The translations under genes were made by a program, and so were the position numbers. From positions 496,001 to 560,000 of the forward strand of contig JACKLQ010000002.1 in assembly GCA_024235835.1 (NCBI GenBank): 64,000 bases of DNA. Direction: 5' to 3'. The notes under the pieces were generated by a model. It made no database searches, had not been told where the DNA came from, and was given only the letters and a program-made list of their open reading frames with translations. Position 1 is the first letter of the stretch; each line of letters begins with the position of its first letter. The stretch comes from Thiobacillus sp. (GTDB lineage: Bacteria; Pseudomonadota; Gammaproteobacteria; Burkholderiales; Thiobacillaceae). Of this stretch, positions 42,302-51,844 are shown piece by piece.

Positions 42302-42664
42302 TTATTCAGTTTTCAGGGCGGCCAACGCGATTACCCACGCCAGCTGCCCCACCACAAACCCAATCAAGACGGCCAACGGCTGGAAACCAGGCTCCAAGAG
42401 GCCGTAGGCGAATCCCGCCGCCAACAACATCACGACAACAAAAAACCGTTCCATCAAGGAACGGTGGAAACTGCCCAGGTGCTTCCTGCCATCACAGTGG
42501 AAGTCCCGCAAGCCCCTGTGCCAACGCCAAGTCAACAGCCCTGCATTCGCCATCGCGATCATGCCACCGTACAACACCGGCCAGAACCGCAAGCCCCAGA
42601 TCCACCAGCCCGCCAGCGCGCCAAGCACGACGACTACGCCCTGGACCGACAAGGCTAAAAACAT
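42302..42664 (-). CDS. atpI: ATP synthase assembly protein AtpI
   Basis: 120 residues with four predicted membrane helices. It helps c-ring assembly and is the usual first gene of the operon. The weakly conserved family is recognised from helix pattern (FLALSVQGVVVVLGALAGWWIWG; WPVLYGGMIAMANAGLLTW) and position. The ATG at 42664 lies 3 bases from the predicted transcript start, so translation would be nearly leaderless; a TTG at 42685 falls inside the promoter and is rejected. No ribosome site is visible for either. Confidence 0.88.
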   Translation of the reverse strand: MFLALSVQGVVVVLGALAGWWIWGLRFWPVLYGGMIAMANAGLLTWRWHRGLRDFHCDGRKHLGSFHRSLMERFFVVVMLLAAGFAYGLLEPGFQPLAVLIGFVVGQLAWVIALAALKTE

Positions 42665-42673
42665 TAGCGGATA

Positions 42674-42703
42674 ATTATATTTCAATTAGAGAGGCTAATG
42701 CAA
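42674..42703 (-). promoter_or_regulatory. Promoter of the ATP synthase operon
   Basis: On the minus strand TTGCAT (42703-42698), an 18-base spacer and a perfect TATAAT (42679-42674). The predicted start is near 42667, just upstream of the atpI ATG. Confidence 0.6.
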
Positions 42704-42704
42704 T

Positions 42705-42721
42705 CATCAAAGGCTTTGATG
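42705..42721. terminator. Short hairpin downstream of parB
   Basis: CATCAAAG and CTTTGATG form a perfect inverted repeat 26 bases after the parB stop, just upstream of the atp promoter. No T-run follows, so it may be a weak terminator or an operator. Confidence 0.35.
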
Positions 42722-42746
42722 AATTAGGCCTATTGACAGCAGGTCT

Positions 42747-43583
42747 TCAATTGATCCGGCCCAGTATGCCGTCCAGTTGTTCCAGATCTGTGAACTCGAT
42801 GGTCAGTCGGCCGGAGCCCTTGCGGTTGGCGCTGATATGCACGCTGGCCGCCAGTCGCTCCGACAATTCCTCTTCCAGGCGGACCACGTCCCGGTCCCGC
42901 TGCACCGGCGCGCTGGCGGCAGGCTTCAGCATGCGGGTGGCCAGGCGTTCCGCTTCCCGCACGGACAGGCCACGTCTGGCTATTTCGTGGGCGGCGTCCA
43001 CCTGCTTGGCGTGGGTCAGGGGGAGAAGGGCGCGGGCGTGACCCATGTCCAGGTCGCCCCCCATGAGCAGGGACTGGACCGGCTTGGCCAGTTGCAGCAG
43101 GCGCAGCAGGTTGGTTACCGCCACCCGGGATCGCCCAACGGACTCGGCGGCGGTCTGGTGGGTCATGCTGAATTCCTGGATGAGGCGGTGCAACCCCTGG
43201 GCTTCTTCCAGGGGGTTCAGGTTCTCCCGCTGGATGTTCTCTATCAGGGCCATCTTAAGGGCTGCTTCGTCCGGCACTTCGCGCACCAGGACTGACACCT
43301 GCTTCAACCCCGCGAGCTGGCTGGCCCGCCAGCGCCTTTCACCGGCGATGATCTCGTAGCGACCCCCGGGAATGGCCCGGGCCAGGATCGGCTGCATCAG
43401 TCCCTGGGAGCGGATGGATTCAGCCAGTTCCGCCAGGGCCTCGGTGTCCATGCGGGTGCGGGGCTGGTACTTGCCCGGCACAAGGCTTTCCACGGGCAGG
43501 GTCAGCAGGCGCTCGCCCTCGGCGGTTTCGCCTTCGCCCAACAGGGCATCCAGACCGCGCCCCAATCCCTTCAACTTAGCCAT
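42747..43583 (-). CDS. parB: Chromosome partitioning protein ParB
   Basis: 278 residues. Binds parS sites and spreads as a CTP-dependent clamp to drive origin segregation. N-terminal KLKGLGRGLDALLG, the CTP/arginine patch GERRWRASQ (81-89), the helix-turn-helix (QTAAESVGRSRVAVTNLLRLLQL) and the C-terminal dimer domain (RLTIEFTDLEQLDGILGRI) are all present. The start overlaps the parA stop by 8 bases. Three parS-like sites lie within the window. Confidence 0.97.
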   Translation of the reverse strand: MAKLKGLGRGLDALLGEGETAEGERLLTLPVESLVPGKYQPRTRMDTEALAELAESIRSQGLMQPILARAIPGGRYEIIAGERRWRASQLAGLKQVSVLVREVPDEAALKMALIENIQRENLNPLEEAQGLHRLIQEFSMTHQTAAESVGRSRVAVTNLLRLLQLAKPVQSLLMGGDLDMGHARALLPLTHAKQVDAAHEIARRGLSVREAERLATRMLKPAASAPVQRDRDVVRLEEELSERLAASVHISANRKGSGRLTIEFTDLEQLDGILGRIN

Positions 43584-44367
43584 GCCGGTTCCCTCCTGCT
43601 GTTGCTTCCTGTTTCTCGATCAATTCCTGGGCCATCTGCAGATAGGCCTGGGCGCCTTTTGAGCCCTTGTCATAGTGCAACGCGGACAAGCCGTGGCTGG
43701 GGGCCTCTGCCAGGCGCACGTTGCGGGGCACCACGGTGTCGAACACCTTGGCGCCGAAGTGGGCCTTGAGCTGGTCCGACACGTGCTGGGCCAGGGTGTT
43801 GCGATTGTCGAACATCACCCGCACCACGCCATCGATGACCAGGCTCGGATTCAGGCGGGTCTTGATCTTCTTCACCGTGTTTACCAGGTCCGCCAGGCCC
43901 TCGATGGCGAAATACTCGCACTGCATGGGGATGATGACCGCATGGGCGGCTGACAGGGCATTCACCGTCAGCAGATTGAGGGCGGGGGGACAGTCGATGA
44001 GGATGAAGTCATACTGTGGCGACTCCTGTTCCAGGGCCTGCCTGAGGCGGAATTCCCGCTCGTCCGCCTGGACCAGTTCCACCTCCGCACCGGCCATATC
44101 CCGGTTGGCGGGCAGCACATCGTAGTCTCCCGTGGCGGATTTCACGCGCACCTTGGCGAAGGAGGCTTCCCGCAGCAGCAGGTGATAGACCGTAAAGGCC
44201 AGCTTCTGCTTGTCCACGCCGCTGCCGGTGGTGGCATTTCCCTGGGGGTCCATGTCGATGAGCAGGACTCGCTTGCCCAGATGGGCCAGGGAGGCCGCCA
44301 GGTTAACAGCCGAAGTGGTCTTTCCCACCCCGCCTTTCTGATTGGTGACCGCCAGGATGCGCGTCAT
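43576..44367 (-). CDS. parA: Chromosome partitioning ATPase ParA
   Basis: 263 residues. Forms nucleoid-bound gradients that pull ParB-parS complexes. The deviant Walker A is KGGVGKTT (11-18), with VLLIDMDPQGNATTGSG and DFILIDCPPALNLLTVNAL. The start at 44367 (MTRILAVTNQ) fits the family; an ATG two codons earlier at 44373 overlaps the rsmG stop and is an alternative. Operon order is mnmG-rsmG-parA-parB. Confidence 0.97.
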   Translation of the reverse strand: MTRILAVTNQKGGVGKTTSAVNLAASLAHLGKRVLLIDMDPQGNATTGSGVDKQKLAFTVYHLLLREASFAKVRVKSATGDYDVLPANRDMAGAEVELVQADEREFRLRQALEQESPQYDFILIDCPPALNLLTVNALSAAHAVIIPMQCEYFAIEGLADLVNTVKKIKTRLNPSLVIDGVVRVMFDNRNTLAQHVSDQLKAHFGAKVFDTVVPRNVRLAEAPSHGLSALHYDKGSKGAQAYLQMAQELIEKQEATAGGNRHG

Positions 44368-44369
44368 GT

Positions 44370-44993
44370 TCATTCCGCTTCCATAACAATGAGGTGTCGA
44401 TCCGCTTCCAGGCCCGGCACGTGCAGCCTGGTATCCCGCTTCAAGCGGGCGCCCTTGAGATGCGCGATTTCCTCGTTGGGGTAGAGGCCCTTCATGGCCA
44501 GCCACTCGCCGCCGGGCGCCAACAGGTGCCGGGTCAGGGCCACGAACTCCCGCAGCTCGCTGAAGGCCCTGGACACGATCTGGGGAAACTGCCCCTCCCG
44601 GCGAAACGCCTCCACCCGGGCATGCTCCACGCGCACCTGGGGCAACTTCAGTTCAATGGCGGCCTGTTGCATGAAGCTGCATTTCTTCTGGCTGGTGTCC
44701 AGCAGGGTCACCTCCAGATCCGGCCTGGCGATGGCCAGGGGAATGCCCGGCAAGCCGCCACCGCTGCCCACGTCCAGCAGGGGGCCCGGACCGATGTGGG
44801 GCAGCACGGCCAGGCTGTCGAGGAGATGGTGGGTCAGCATGCGCTCGGGGTCATGGATGGCGGTAAGGTTGTAGGTGCGGTTCCATTTTTCCAGCAGGGC
44901 CATGTAATCCAGCAGAGCCACTTCTTGCCCGGGGTCCAGGGACAGGCCCATGGCGGCGATGGCCTCGGTCAGGTGTCCGGCCAGGTGCATCAT
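44370..44993 (-). CDS. rsmG: 16S rRNA (guanine527-N7)-methyltransferase
   Basis: 207 residues. Methylates G527 of 16S rRNA; loss gives low-level streptomycin resistance. The SAM-binding motif is LLDVGSGGGLPGIPLA, preceded by YNLTAIHDPERMLTHHLLDSL, which is diagnostic. It overlaps mnmG by 4 bases, indicating coupled translation. Confidence 0.97.
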   Translation of the reverse strand: MMHLAGHLTEAIAAMGLSLDPGQEVALLDYMALLEKWNRTYNLTAIHDPERMLTHHLLDSLAVLPHIGPGPLLDVGSGGGLPGIPLAIARPDLEVTLLDTSQKKCSFMQQAAIELKLPQVRVEHARVEAFRREGQFPQIVSRAFSELREFVALTRHLLAPGGEWLAMKGLYPNEEIAHLKGARLKRDTRLHVPGLEADRHLIVMEAE

Positions 44994-46897
44994 GCCGCGG
45001 TCTTCTTCATGGCGCTTTTCTGCATCAGTTCGCCCCGTTTCAGGTAAACCATGAGCACGGATACGGCCGCCGGCGTCACACCGGAGACCCGGGAGGCCTG
45101 CCCCAGGGTGGCCGGCCGGGCCGCATTCAGCTTTTGCCGTACCTCGATGGACAGACTACCCAGGGACATGTAGTCGAAATCCTCGGGCAAAGGCTGATCT
45201 TCCAGGGCCCGTTGCCGTTCCACCTCTTCCTGCTGGCGGGCTACATAGCCGGCATACTTGGCGGCGATCTCCACCTGTTCCCGGGCCTCCTCGTCCTCCA
45301 GACCGGGACTGCCGCCGGGCAGGGTGACGACATCCGCATAATCCACTTCCGGTCGGCGCAGTAGTTCGAACAGGTTGTATTCCCGCTCGATGGCCTTGCC
45401 CAGCACAGCTTCAGCCTGTTCCGGCGGCAAGAGCGACGGATTGATCCAGGTGGACTTGAGGCGCTGGGTTTCCAGCGCCACCGCCTCCTGTTTTCTCTGG
45501 AAACGGGCCCAGCGCCCGTCGTCCACCAGGCCCAGCTCCCGGCCCTTTTCAGTGAGGCGGGCATCGGCGTTGTCCTCCCGCAGCGACAGCCGATACTCCG
45601 CCCGGCTGGTGAACATGCGGTAGGGCTCCAGCACGCCCCGGGCGGTGAGGTCGTCCACCATGACGCCCAGGTAGGCCTGGTCCCGGCGGGGCCACCAGGC
45701 ATCCTTATCCTCAACGAAGAGGCCCGCGTTCAGACCCGCAAGCAGGCCCTGGGCCGCGGCCTCCTCGTAGCCCGTGGTGCCGTTGATCTGGCCGGCGAAG
45801 AACAAGCCCTGGATGGCCTTGGTCTCCAGGCTGGGTTTCAGGCCCCGGGGGTCGTAGTAGTCGTATTCGATGGCGTAGCCGGGCCGCAGGATATGGGCCT
45901 GCTCCAGGCCCCGGATGGATCGCACCAGGTCCAGCTGAACGTCGAAGGGCAGACTGGTGGAGATGCCGTTGGGATAGATCTCGTGGGTATGCAGGCCCTC
46001 CGGCTCCAGGAAAACGTTGTGGCTGGCCTTGTCGGCGAAACGGTGGATCTTGTCTTCGATGGAGGGGCAATAACGGGGGCCCACGCCTTCAATCACGCCA
46101 GTGTACAGGGGCGATCGGTCCAGTCCAGCCAGGATGATCTCGTGGGTCCGTGCATTGGTCTGGGCGATCCAGCAGGGTAGCTGGCGGGGGTGCATGTCCC
46201 GCCGGCCCATGAACGAAAACACCGGCGCGGGGTCGTCGCCGGGCTGCTCCGTCATCACCGTGTAATCGATGCTGCGGCCGTCGATGCGGGGCGGCGTGCC
46301 GGTCTTGAGCCGGCCTACGGGCAGGTTCAGCTCCCGCAGCCTGGAAGCAAGCGATACGGAAGGCGGATCACCCATGCGTCCGGCCTGGAAGTTTTCCAGG
46401 CCCACATGGATCAGGCCAGCCAGGAAGGTGCCCGTGGTCAGCACCACGGACCTTGCCCTGAAGGTGATGCCCAGCTGGGTGCGCACCCCGGCCACGGCAT
46501 CCCCCTCCAGGACCAGGTCATCCACGGCCTGCTGGAACAAGGTGAGGTTGGGTTGGTTCTCCAGGCGGCCGCGGATGGCCTGCTTGTAGAGTGCCCGGTC
46601 CGCCTGGGCCCGGGTGGCACGCACCGCCGGCCCCTTGGAGGCATTGAGGATGCGGAACTGGATGCCTGCCTCGTCCGTGGTGAGGGCCATGGCTCCGCCC
46701 AGGGCGTCCACCTCCTTCACCAGATGCCCCTTGCCGATCCCGCCAATGGATGGATTGCAGGACATGGCTCCCAGGGTCTCGATGTTGTGGGTGAGCAGCA
46801 GGGTCCTGAGGCCCATGCGCGCGGGCGCCAGGGCAGCCTCGGTGCCGGCATGGCCACCACCCACCACGATCACATCGAAGACCTCCGGGAAAATCAT
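44990..46897 (-). CDS. mnmG: tRNA uridine 5-carboxymethylaminomethyl modification enzyme, FAD subunit
   Basis: 635 residues. Works with MnmE to modify the wobble uridine of several tRNAs. The FAD-binding motif VGGGHAGTEAALA is at 12-24; GGIGKGHLVKEVDALGG and YCPSIEDKIHRF are family signatures. The C-terminal helical domain (DFDYMSLGSLSIEVRQKLNAARPATLGQASRVSGVTPAA) binds MnmE and tRNA. The length is standard. A parS-like site lies about 60 bases upstream. Confidence 0.98.
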   Translation of the reverse strand: MIFPEVFDVIVVGGGHAGTEAALAPARMGLRTLLLTHNIETLGAMSCNPSIGGIGKGHLVKEVDALGGAMALTTDEAGIQFRILNASKGPAVRATRAQADRALYKQAIRGRLENQPNLTLFQQAVDDLVLEGDAVAGVRTQLGITFRARSVVLTTGTFLAGLIHVGLENFQAGRMGDPPSVSLASRLRELNLPVGRLKTGTPPRIDGRSIDYTVMTEQPGDDPAPVFSFMGRRDMHPRQLPCWIAQTNARTHEIILAGLDRSPLYTGVIEGVGPRYCPSIEDKIHRFADKASHNVFLEPEGLHTHEIYPNGISTSLPFDVQLDLVRSIRGLEQAHILRPGYAIEYDYYDPRGLKPSLETKAIQGLFFAGQINGTTGYEEAAAQGLLAGLNAGLFVEDKDAWWPRRDQAYLGVMVDDLTARGVLEPYRMFTSRAEYRLSLREDNADARLTEKGRELGLVDDGRWARFQRKQEAVALETQRLKSTWINPSLLPPEQAEAVLGKAIEREYNLFELLRRPEVDYADVVTLPGGSPGLEDEEAREQVEIAAKYAGYVARQQEEVERQRALEDQPLPEDFDYMSLGSLSIEVRQKLNAARPATLGQASRVSGVTPAAVSVLMVYLKRGELMQKSAMKKTAA

Positions 46898-46954
46898 GAA
46901 ATTCAGGCCCCAAACAACTTGCCAAGGGGGCGCATTGTAGAACCCCCCGGCGCA

Positions 46955-46970
46955 GGTTTCACGTGAAACA
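46955..46970. promoter_or_regulatory. parS site 1 (upstream of mnmG)
   Basis: GGTTTCACGTGAAACA matches the universal parS consensus TGTTTCACGTGAAACA at 15 of 16 positions, and the 14-base core GTTTCACGTGAAAC is a perfect palindrome. It sits between mnmG and ppc. Confidence 0.9.
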
Positions 46971-46984
46971 GGGTAAACGGCCTC

Positions 46985-49780
46985 TTAACCGGTGTTGCGC
47001 ATCCCTGCGGCGATGGCGTTGATGGACCTGAGCAGGGGCTCCATCCAGGGACTACCGGCCTGCTCCTCGGCGGGCAGTTCCCGTATCCGGCGCAGCAGGG
47101 CAACCTGGATGGAGTTGAGGGGATCCAGGTACTCGTTGCGGCTGGCCAGGGATATGGCCAGGGCTGGGTTCTCCTGCAGCAGGGAGCGGCTATCGGCGGC
47201 CGCGAGGATCTCGCTCCTGGCTCGCCCGAACTCCGTGTGAATGAGCTCGAACACCTGCTTTGCCACGGCCTCGTCCTCACACAACTCGGCATACTCCCCG
47301 GCGATGCCCAGGTCCGTCTTGGCCAGTGCCATCTGCGCATTGGACAGCAGGGTGCGGAAGAAAGGCCACCCCCGGTACATCACCTGAAGTTTGGCCAGGC
47401 GCACCGGGTCCGCATTGCGCCAGGCGGCCAGCGCCGCGCCGATGCCGAACCAGGCAGGGATGGCATGGCGTGACTGGCCCCAGGCGAAGACCCAGGAGAT
47501 GGCACGCACCGAGCCCTTGGACCGGTCCCCCGCCTTGCGGTGGGAGGGACGGGAGCCGATGTTCATGAGGCCGATCTCGCGCACGGGCGTGGCCTCGTAG
47601 AAGTAGTCCAGGAAACCCTCGGTGCGCTCCGTGAGCTGGCGGTAGTGGTCTTCGCCCACCCGGGCGATCTCGTCCATGATGCCCAGATATTCGGCCCGGT
47701 CCGGCGCCACGGGCCGCAGCATGTGGGCACTGGCCTTGATCAGGCCGCTGACCCCCATGGTGAGCTCGTAGGTAGCCGTCTCCATGTTGTTGTATTTGTA
47801 GAACAGCATCTCGCCCTGCTCGGTGAACTTGATCTCGCCGCGCACCGTGGCGGGGGGCTGGGCCAGGATGGCGTCGTGGGTGGGACCCCCGCCACGGCCG
47901 ATGGTGCCGCCCCGGCCATGGAACAGGCGGCAGGGAATACCTTCCGCCTCGGACAGGGCGGTGATGCGCTTCTGGGCTTCGTAAAGGCCCCAGGAGGAGG
48001 CCAGGATGCCACCATCCTTGCAGGAGTCCGAATACCCCAGCATCACTTCCTGGCCTTCGTGGTAGGCCTCCAGCAGACCCCGGTAGACCGGCAGGCGGAA
48101 CAGGGTGGCCAGCACCTCTTCCGAGCGATGCAGATCGTCGATGGTCTCGAACAGGGGACTTACACCGAGGTGGCAATACCATCGCCCCATCATGCGCCCC
48201 GCCAGACCCGAAAGCGCGGCCAGGAACATCACCTCCAGTATGTGGGAGGCGGAATGGGTCATGGAGATGACGTAACGGCCAAAGCACAGCTTGCCCAGGC
48301 TGCGCTGCATCTGGGCGATGACACGCATGACCTTCAGGCACTCCTGGGTATCCGCCGACAGGGACGCGGCGTCCACATGCATGGCCCCGGACTGGGTAAT
48401 GGCCTCCTGCAGGAGCTGGAGGCGGGCTGCCTCGTCCAGGACGGCGTAGTCAACGCCCCAGCTTTGGCGCAGCACGTCCGCCACCGCCTCGGTGTGGCGC
48501 CCTGACTCCTGACGCACGTCCAGTTGCAGCAAGTGAAAGCCGAAGGTACGTACCAGCATGATCAGGTCTTGCAGCTCGCGGTTCGCCACATCCTCGTCGC
48601 CATGGCTGCGCAGTGAGTCGCTGACCTGGAGCAGGTCATCCAGGAAGCCTTCCGCACTGTTGTAGCCAGGTGTCTCGTAGCTGATGTCCTGGCCCTCGAT
48701 TGCCCGCTGTACCAGCTCAAGGTTGCGCATAAGACGATGGCGGACTATGGCCAGCTTGCGACGGTAAGGTTCCTGGGTATAGCGATGGGGCCAGTGCTGG
48801 AACGCCGTTCCGTATTCCGCGTTGTCCCCCTCCAGCGTCTCCATGAACTCCGGCGTGGGCTTGCACAGACGCAGGGAATAGGACAACTGCCCCGAGAGCT
48901 GCTCCACCCTGTGGATGTATTCCTGGTAGGCCGTTCGGGCCTGCATGCGCCAAGCCAGGGCCGTCACTTCCGCGGTCACCCCCGGGTGGCCGTCCCGGTC
49001 GCCGCCGATCCAGGAGCCGAAGCGCAGAAAGGCCGGCGTCTCGATGCTCCTGCCCGCCTCGCCGTAAGTGTCCCGCAGGGCCCTGCGGAAATTCCGGTAC
49101 ACGGCCACCGAGGATTGGAACAGGGACTGGGGAAAATATGACAGTCCCTCCCGGATCTCGTCCCGCACCTCCAGCTTGTTGGTGCGCACCTCGTCGGTCT
49201 TCCACAAGACCTGGATCTGGTTGGAGATCTGGGCCAGGGCCTCATCCTTGTACATGCCCGTCACCCGGGGATCGTCCAGGGTTTCCAGGCTCAGGAACAG
49301 GTGCCGCAGGGCACCCTTGATCGTGCGGCGCTTGGCCTCGGAGGGATGGGCGGTGATGACCGGCATGAAGCGCAGCTTCGCAAGCAGGGGAGCCAGATCC
49401 TCCATTTCCACCCCATCCTCCTTGAGGGCCATGAGGATGTCGTGGAAGGAGCCCTTCCACATATGGCGCCCGCCACGCACTGCCCTGCGCCTTGCGGAGA
49501 GCTGGTGGCTTTCTTCTGCCAGGTTCACCAGACCGAAGTAGATGTTGTAGGCCCGGACGATCTGGGAAAGGGACTCGGGAGTGAGCCTGTCGATGCGAGC
49601 CATGAGTGACTCACGCTCGGCGGGATCGTCCTCCTGGCGCAGGGCGGAGAAACCCAGGCGCAACGCCTTCAGGGCCGCATAGGTGGAAGGCGCCATCTGC
49701 CTTTTCAGCACGCGGTTGAGCAACAGCACCAGTTGGCGAACGCGACGTTGCTGGGCCTTGTCCTGGGGCAGGGCGATCAT
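46985..49780 (-). CDS. ppc: Phosphoenolpyruvate carboxylase
   Basis: 931 residues. Carboxylates PEP to oxaloacetate to refill the TCA cycle. Signatures are VITAHPSEAKRRTIKG (active-site His, with Ser where most enzymes have Thr), GSWIGGDRDGHPGVT, GYSDSCKDGGILAS, FHGRGGTIGRGGGPTH and the C-terminal GMRNTG. Length is normal for the bacterial enzyme. It is flanked by parS sites on both sides and has no operon partner. Confidence 0.98.
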   Translation of the reverse strand: MIALPQDKAQQRRVRQLVLLLNRVLKRQMAPSTYAALKALRLGFSALRQEDDPAERESLMARIDRLTPESLSQIVRAYNIYFGLVNLAEESHQLSARRRAVRGGRHMWKGSFHDILMALKEDGVEMEDLAPLLAKLRFMPVITAHPSEAKRRTIKGALRHLFLSLETLDDPRVTGMYKDEALAQISNQIQVLWKTDEVRTNKLEVRDEIREGLSYFPQSLFQSSVAVYRNFRRALRDTYGEAGRSIETPAFLRFGSWIGGDRDGHPGVTAEVTALAWRMQARTAYQEYIHRVEQLSGQLSYSLRLCKPTPEFMETLEGDNAEYGTAFQHWPHRYTQEPYRRKLAIVRHRLMRNLELVQRAIEGQDISYETPGYNSAEGFLDDLLQVSDSLRSHGDEDVANRELQDLIMLVRTFGFHLLQLDVRQESGRHTEAVADVLRQSWGVDYAVLDEAARLQLLQEAITQSGAMHVDAASLSADTQECLKVMRVIAQMQRSLGKLCFGRYVISMTHSASHILEVMFLAALSGLAGRMMGRWYCHLGVSPLFETIDDLHRSEEVLATLFRLPVYRGLLEAYHEGQEVMLGYSDSCKDGGILASSWGLYEAQKRITALSEAEGIPCRLFHGRGGTIGRGGGPTHDAILAQPPATVRGEIKFTEQGEMLFYKYNNMETATYELTMGVSGLIKASAHMLRPVAPDRAEYLGIMDEIARVGEDHYRQLTERTEGFLDYFYEATPVREIGLMNIGSRPSHRKAGDRSKGSVRAISWVFAWGQSRHAIPAWFGIGAALAAWRNADPVRLAKLQVMYRGWPFFRTLLSNAQMALAKTDLGIAGEYAELCEDEAVAKQVFELIHTEFGRARSEILAAADSRSLLQENPALAISLASRNEYLDPLNSIQVALLRRIRELPAEEQAGSPWMEPLLRSINAIAAGMRNTG

Positions 49781-49876
49781 GCGCGAACCTCTAAAACCAT
49801 TTCAATCGCCCGAGATTATCCCAACCCCTGCCCAGCCGGGGTATTCGCCTCATGGGTAGGTGGGTATGTGCCGGCG

Positions 49877-49892
49877 GGTTTCACGTGAAACA
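49877..49892. promoter_or_regulatory. parS site 2 (between ppc and the ABC exporter)
   Basis: GGTTTCACGTGAAACA, identical to site 1 (15 of 16 matches to consensus). It lies in the short gap between ppc and the stop of the exporter gene, 2.9 kb from site 1. Confidence 0.9.
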
Positions 49893-49906
49893 ACACCGGC
49901 GACCAC

Positions 49907-51688
49907 CTATGCGTGGGCGTAGAGCTTGTGATACAGGCCGCCCTGGCGCATCAGGCTGTCGTGGTCTCCTTCCTCGACGATGCGTCCATTTTCGAACACC
50001 AGGATACGGTCGGCCTGGCGCACCGCCGAGAGGCGGTGGGCAATGATGAGGGTGGTGCGGCCGGCGAGGAAGGCCGACAACGCGCCATGGAGTCGGCGCT
50101 CGGTATCGCTATCCAGCGCCGAGGTGGCCTCGTCCAGGATCACCACCTGGGGCCGCCCCAGCACCATGCGGGCGATGGCCAGGCGCTGGCGTTGCCCTCC
50201 GGACAGGCGCACGCCGTTCTTGCCCACCATGCTGTCCAGTTGCTGCGGAAGATCCGCGACGAACCCGTGCAGCTGGGCTATCTCCAGGGCCTGCCACATG
50301 TCCTCGTCCGTCACGGGACGGCCCATGGTCAGGTTCTCGCGCACCGTGGCATTGAACAGCACGGGATGCTGCAGCACCACGCCCACGTGATCGCGGATGC
50401 GGTCCCAGCCGATGTTCCTCACGTCCTCGCCGCCGTACCGTATGGCCCCCGCGCGCAGGGGATAAAGACCCAGCAAGGCCTGGACCAGTGTGGACTTGCC
50501 GCCCCCCGACGCCCCTACCAGGGCGACCTTTTCCCCCGGGGCGATGTCCAGGTCCACGCCGTCCAGCACCGCCTCGCCATCGCCATAGGAGAAGGTGGCC
50601 GTTTCCAGCTTCACCCCTACCGTTGCCCGCGACGCGAAGGGATCCTCCAGGGCATGGGTTGCCTCGGCAGGCTTCAGAGCCAGGAGTCCGTTGATGCGGC
50701 CCAGGGCCCCGTTGGCGGCGTACCAGGCATACTGGATGTTCAGGATCTCCTGCACCGGCGACATCATGAACCACAGGTAGCTGAACACGGCCAGCATCTC
50801 GCCGATGGTCAGGTCGGAAAAAACCACCATGAGCATGGCCACGGCCCGGAAGACGTCGAAGCCGGTGAGAAAGATGAAGAACGACACCCGGTTCATGGCA
50901 TCCGACTTCCACGCATAGGCCGCAGCATGCTGGCGGATATTCGCGGCCTTGCCGGCCACCCGGGCCAGGTAATGGCGCTCCCTGTTCATGGCCCGGATCT
51001 GGTTGAGGGCATCCAGGGTTTCCGTGAGGGCCTCCTGGAACACCTCGAAGGCGGCGTTTTCCCGCTTCTTCAGTTCCTTCACCTTCTTGCCCAGGCGGGA
51101 GGAGAAGGCAATGACCAGCGGGTTCAGGAGCAGGATGAACAGGGCCAGCTGCCAATGCATCCATACCAGCACCCCGGCCACCCCCACCAGGGAGAGGGTT
51201 GCCACGATGAAACCGGAGATGGACGAACCCAGGAAGCTGTCCACGGCATTCAGGTCCGTGACGAAATGGGACGTGACCCTTCCGGAACCCAGGGTCTCGT
51301 ACTCGGACAGTGCAATGCCGGAAAGGCGTTGCAGCATGCGGGCGCGGATGCGGTACACCACCTCCTTCGAGATCAGGGAGAAGGTCCTGGTCTGCCAGAC
51401 ATTGAGCAGGATGGAGGCCAGGCGCAGGCCCACCGTCAGCACCAGGGCGATGGATACAAACAGCACGGGTCCATGCCAGGTCTGGGGGAACCAGGGTCCG
51501 AAGTAGGCCATGAAGCCGCCGGGACTGTGCAGCAGGACCTCATCCACCAGCACCGGGAGGAACAGCGGCACGGGCACGGCGCAGGCCACCGCCAGCAGGG
51601 CGATCAGGTTGCCCTTGACCAGGGTTTTCCTGTGGGGTCCCAACTCCTCCAGGATGTCATGCCAGGTCAGGGTGGATTCGTAAGTCAT
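49907..51688 (-). CDS. ABC exporter, fused permease and ATPase
   Basis: 593 residues. A half-transporter: six N-terminal membrane helices (about 20-310), then an ATPase with Walker A GASGGGKST, signature LSGGQRQRLAIARM, Walker B VVILDEATSALD and H-loop TLIIAHRLS. It would work as a homodimer in the inner membrane, exporting lipid, peptide or drug (MsbA/LmrA-like); the substrate cannot be deduced. The ATG at 51688 is preferred over an upstream in-frame start because of normal length. It stands alone. Confidence 0.93.
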   Translation of the reverse strand: MTYESTLTWHDILEELGPHRKTLVKGNLIALLAVACAVPVPLFLPVLVDEVLLHSPGGFMAYFGPWFPQTWHGPVLFVSIALVLTVGLRLASILLNVWQTRTFSLISKEVVYRIRARMLQRLSGIALSEYETLGSGRVTSHFVTDLNAVDSFLGSSISGFIVATLSLVGVAGVLVWMHWQLALFILLLNPLVIAFSSRLGKKVKELKKRENAAFEVFQEALTETLDALNQIRAMNRERHYLARVAGKAANIRQHAAAYAWKSDAMNRVSFFIFLTGFDVFRAVAMLMVVFSDLTIGEMLAVFSYLWFMMSPVQEILNIQYAWYAANGALGRINGLLALKPAEATHALEDPFASRATVGVKLETATFSYGDGEAVLDGVDLDIAPGEKVALVGASGGGKSTLVQALLGLYPLRAGAIRYGGEDVRNIGWDRIRDHVGVVLQHPVLFNATVRENLTMGRPVTDEDMWQALEIAQLHGFVADLPQQLDSMVGKNGVRLSGGQRQRLAIARMVLGRPQVVILDEATSALDSDTERRLHGALSAFLAGRTTLIIAHRLSAVRQADRILVFENGRIVEEGDHDSLMRQGGLYHKLYAHA

Positions 51689-51787
51689 CGTCGATTTATC
51701 GTCACTTCTGTCAATTCTGGGGCTTTTTATTCCTGGCTCCACTGCGGGGTAAATTCCAAGTCATTGAATATTAAGTCAATACATGGT

Positions 51788-51796
51788 TTGTCCACA
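51788..51796. promoter_or_regulatory. DnaA-box-like sequence upstream of a hypothetical gene
   Basis: TTGTCCACA matches the DnaA box TTATCCACA at 8 of 9 positions, in an AT-richer spacer 5.6 kb from the dnaA-dnaN gap. A single box may be chance. Confidence 0.3.
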
Positions 51797-51844
51797 GGCA
51801 TGGCAATTGCAAGTAAAGGTTAAACCATTATTGAGGTTCTCATC

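Noticed and set aside
49913..51823. A 636-residue plus-strand frame opposite the ABC exporter
   Set aside because: Low-complexity His/Gln/Gly antisense reading; the minus-strand exporter has every catalytic motif.
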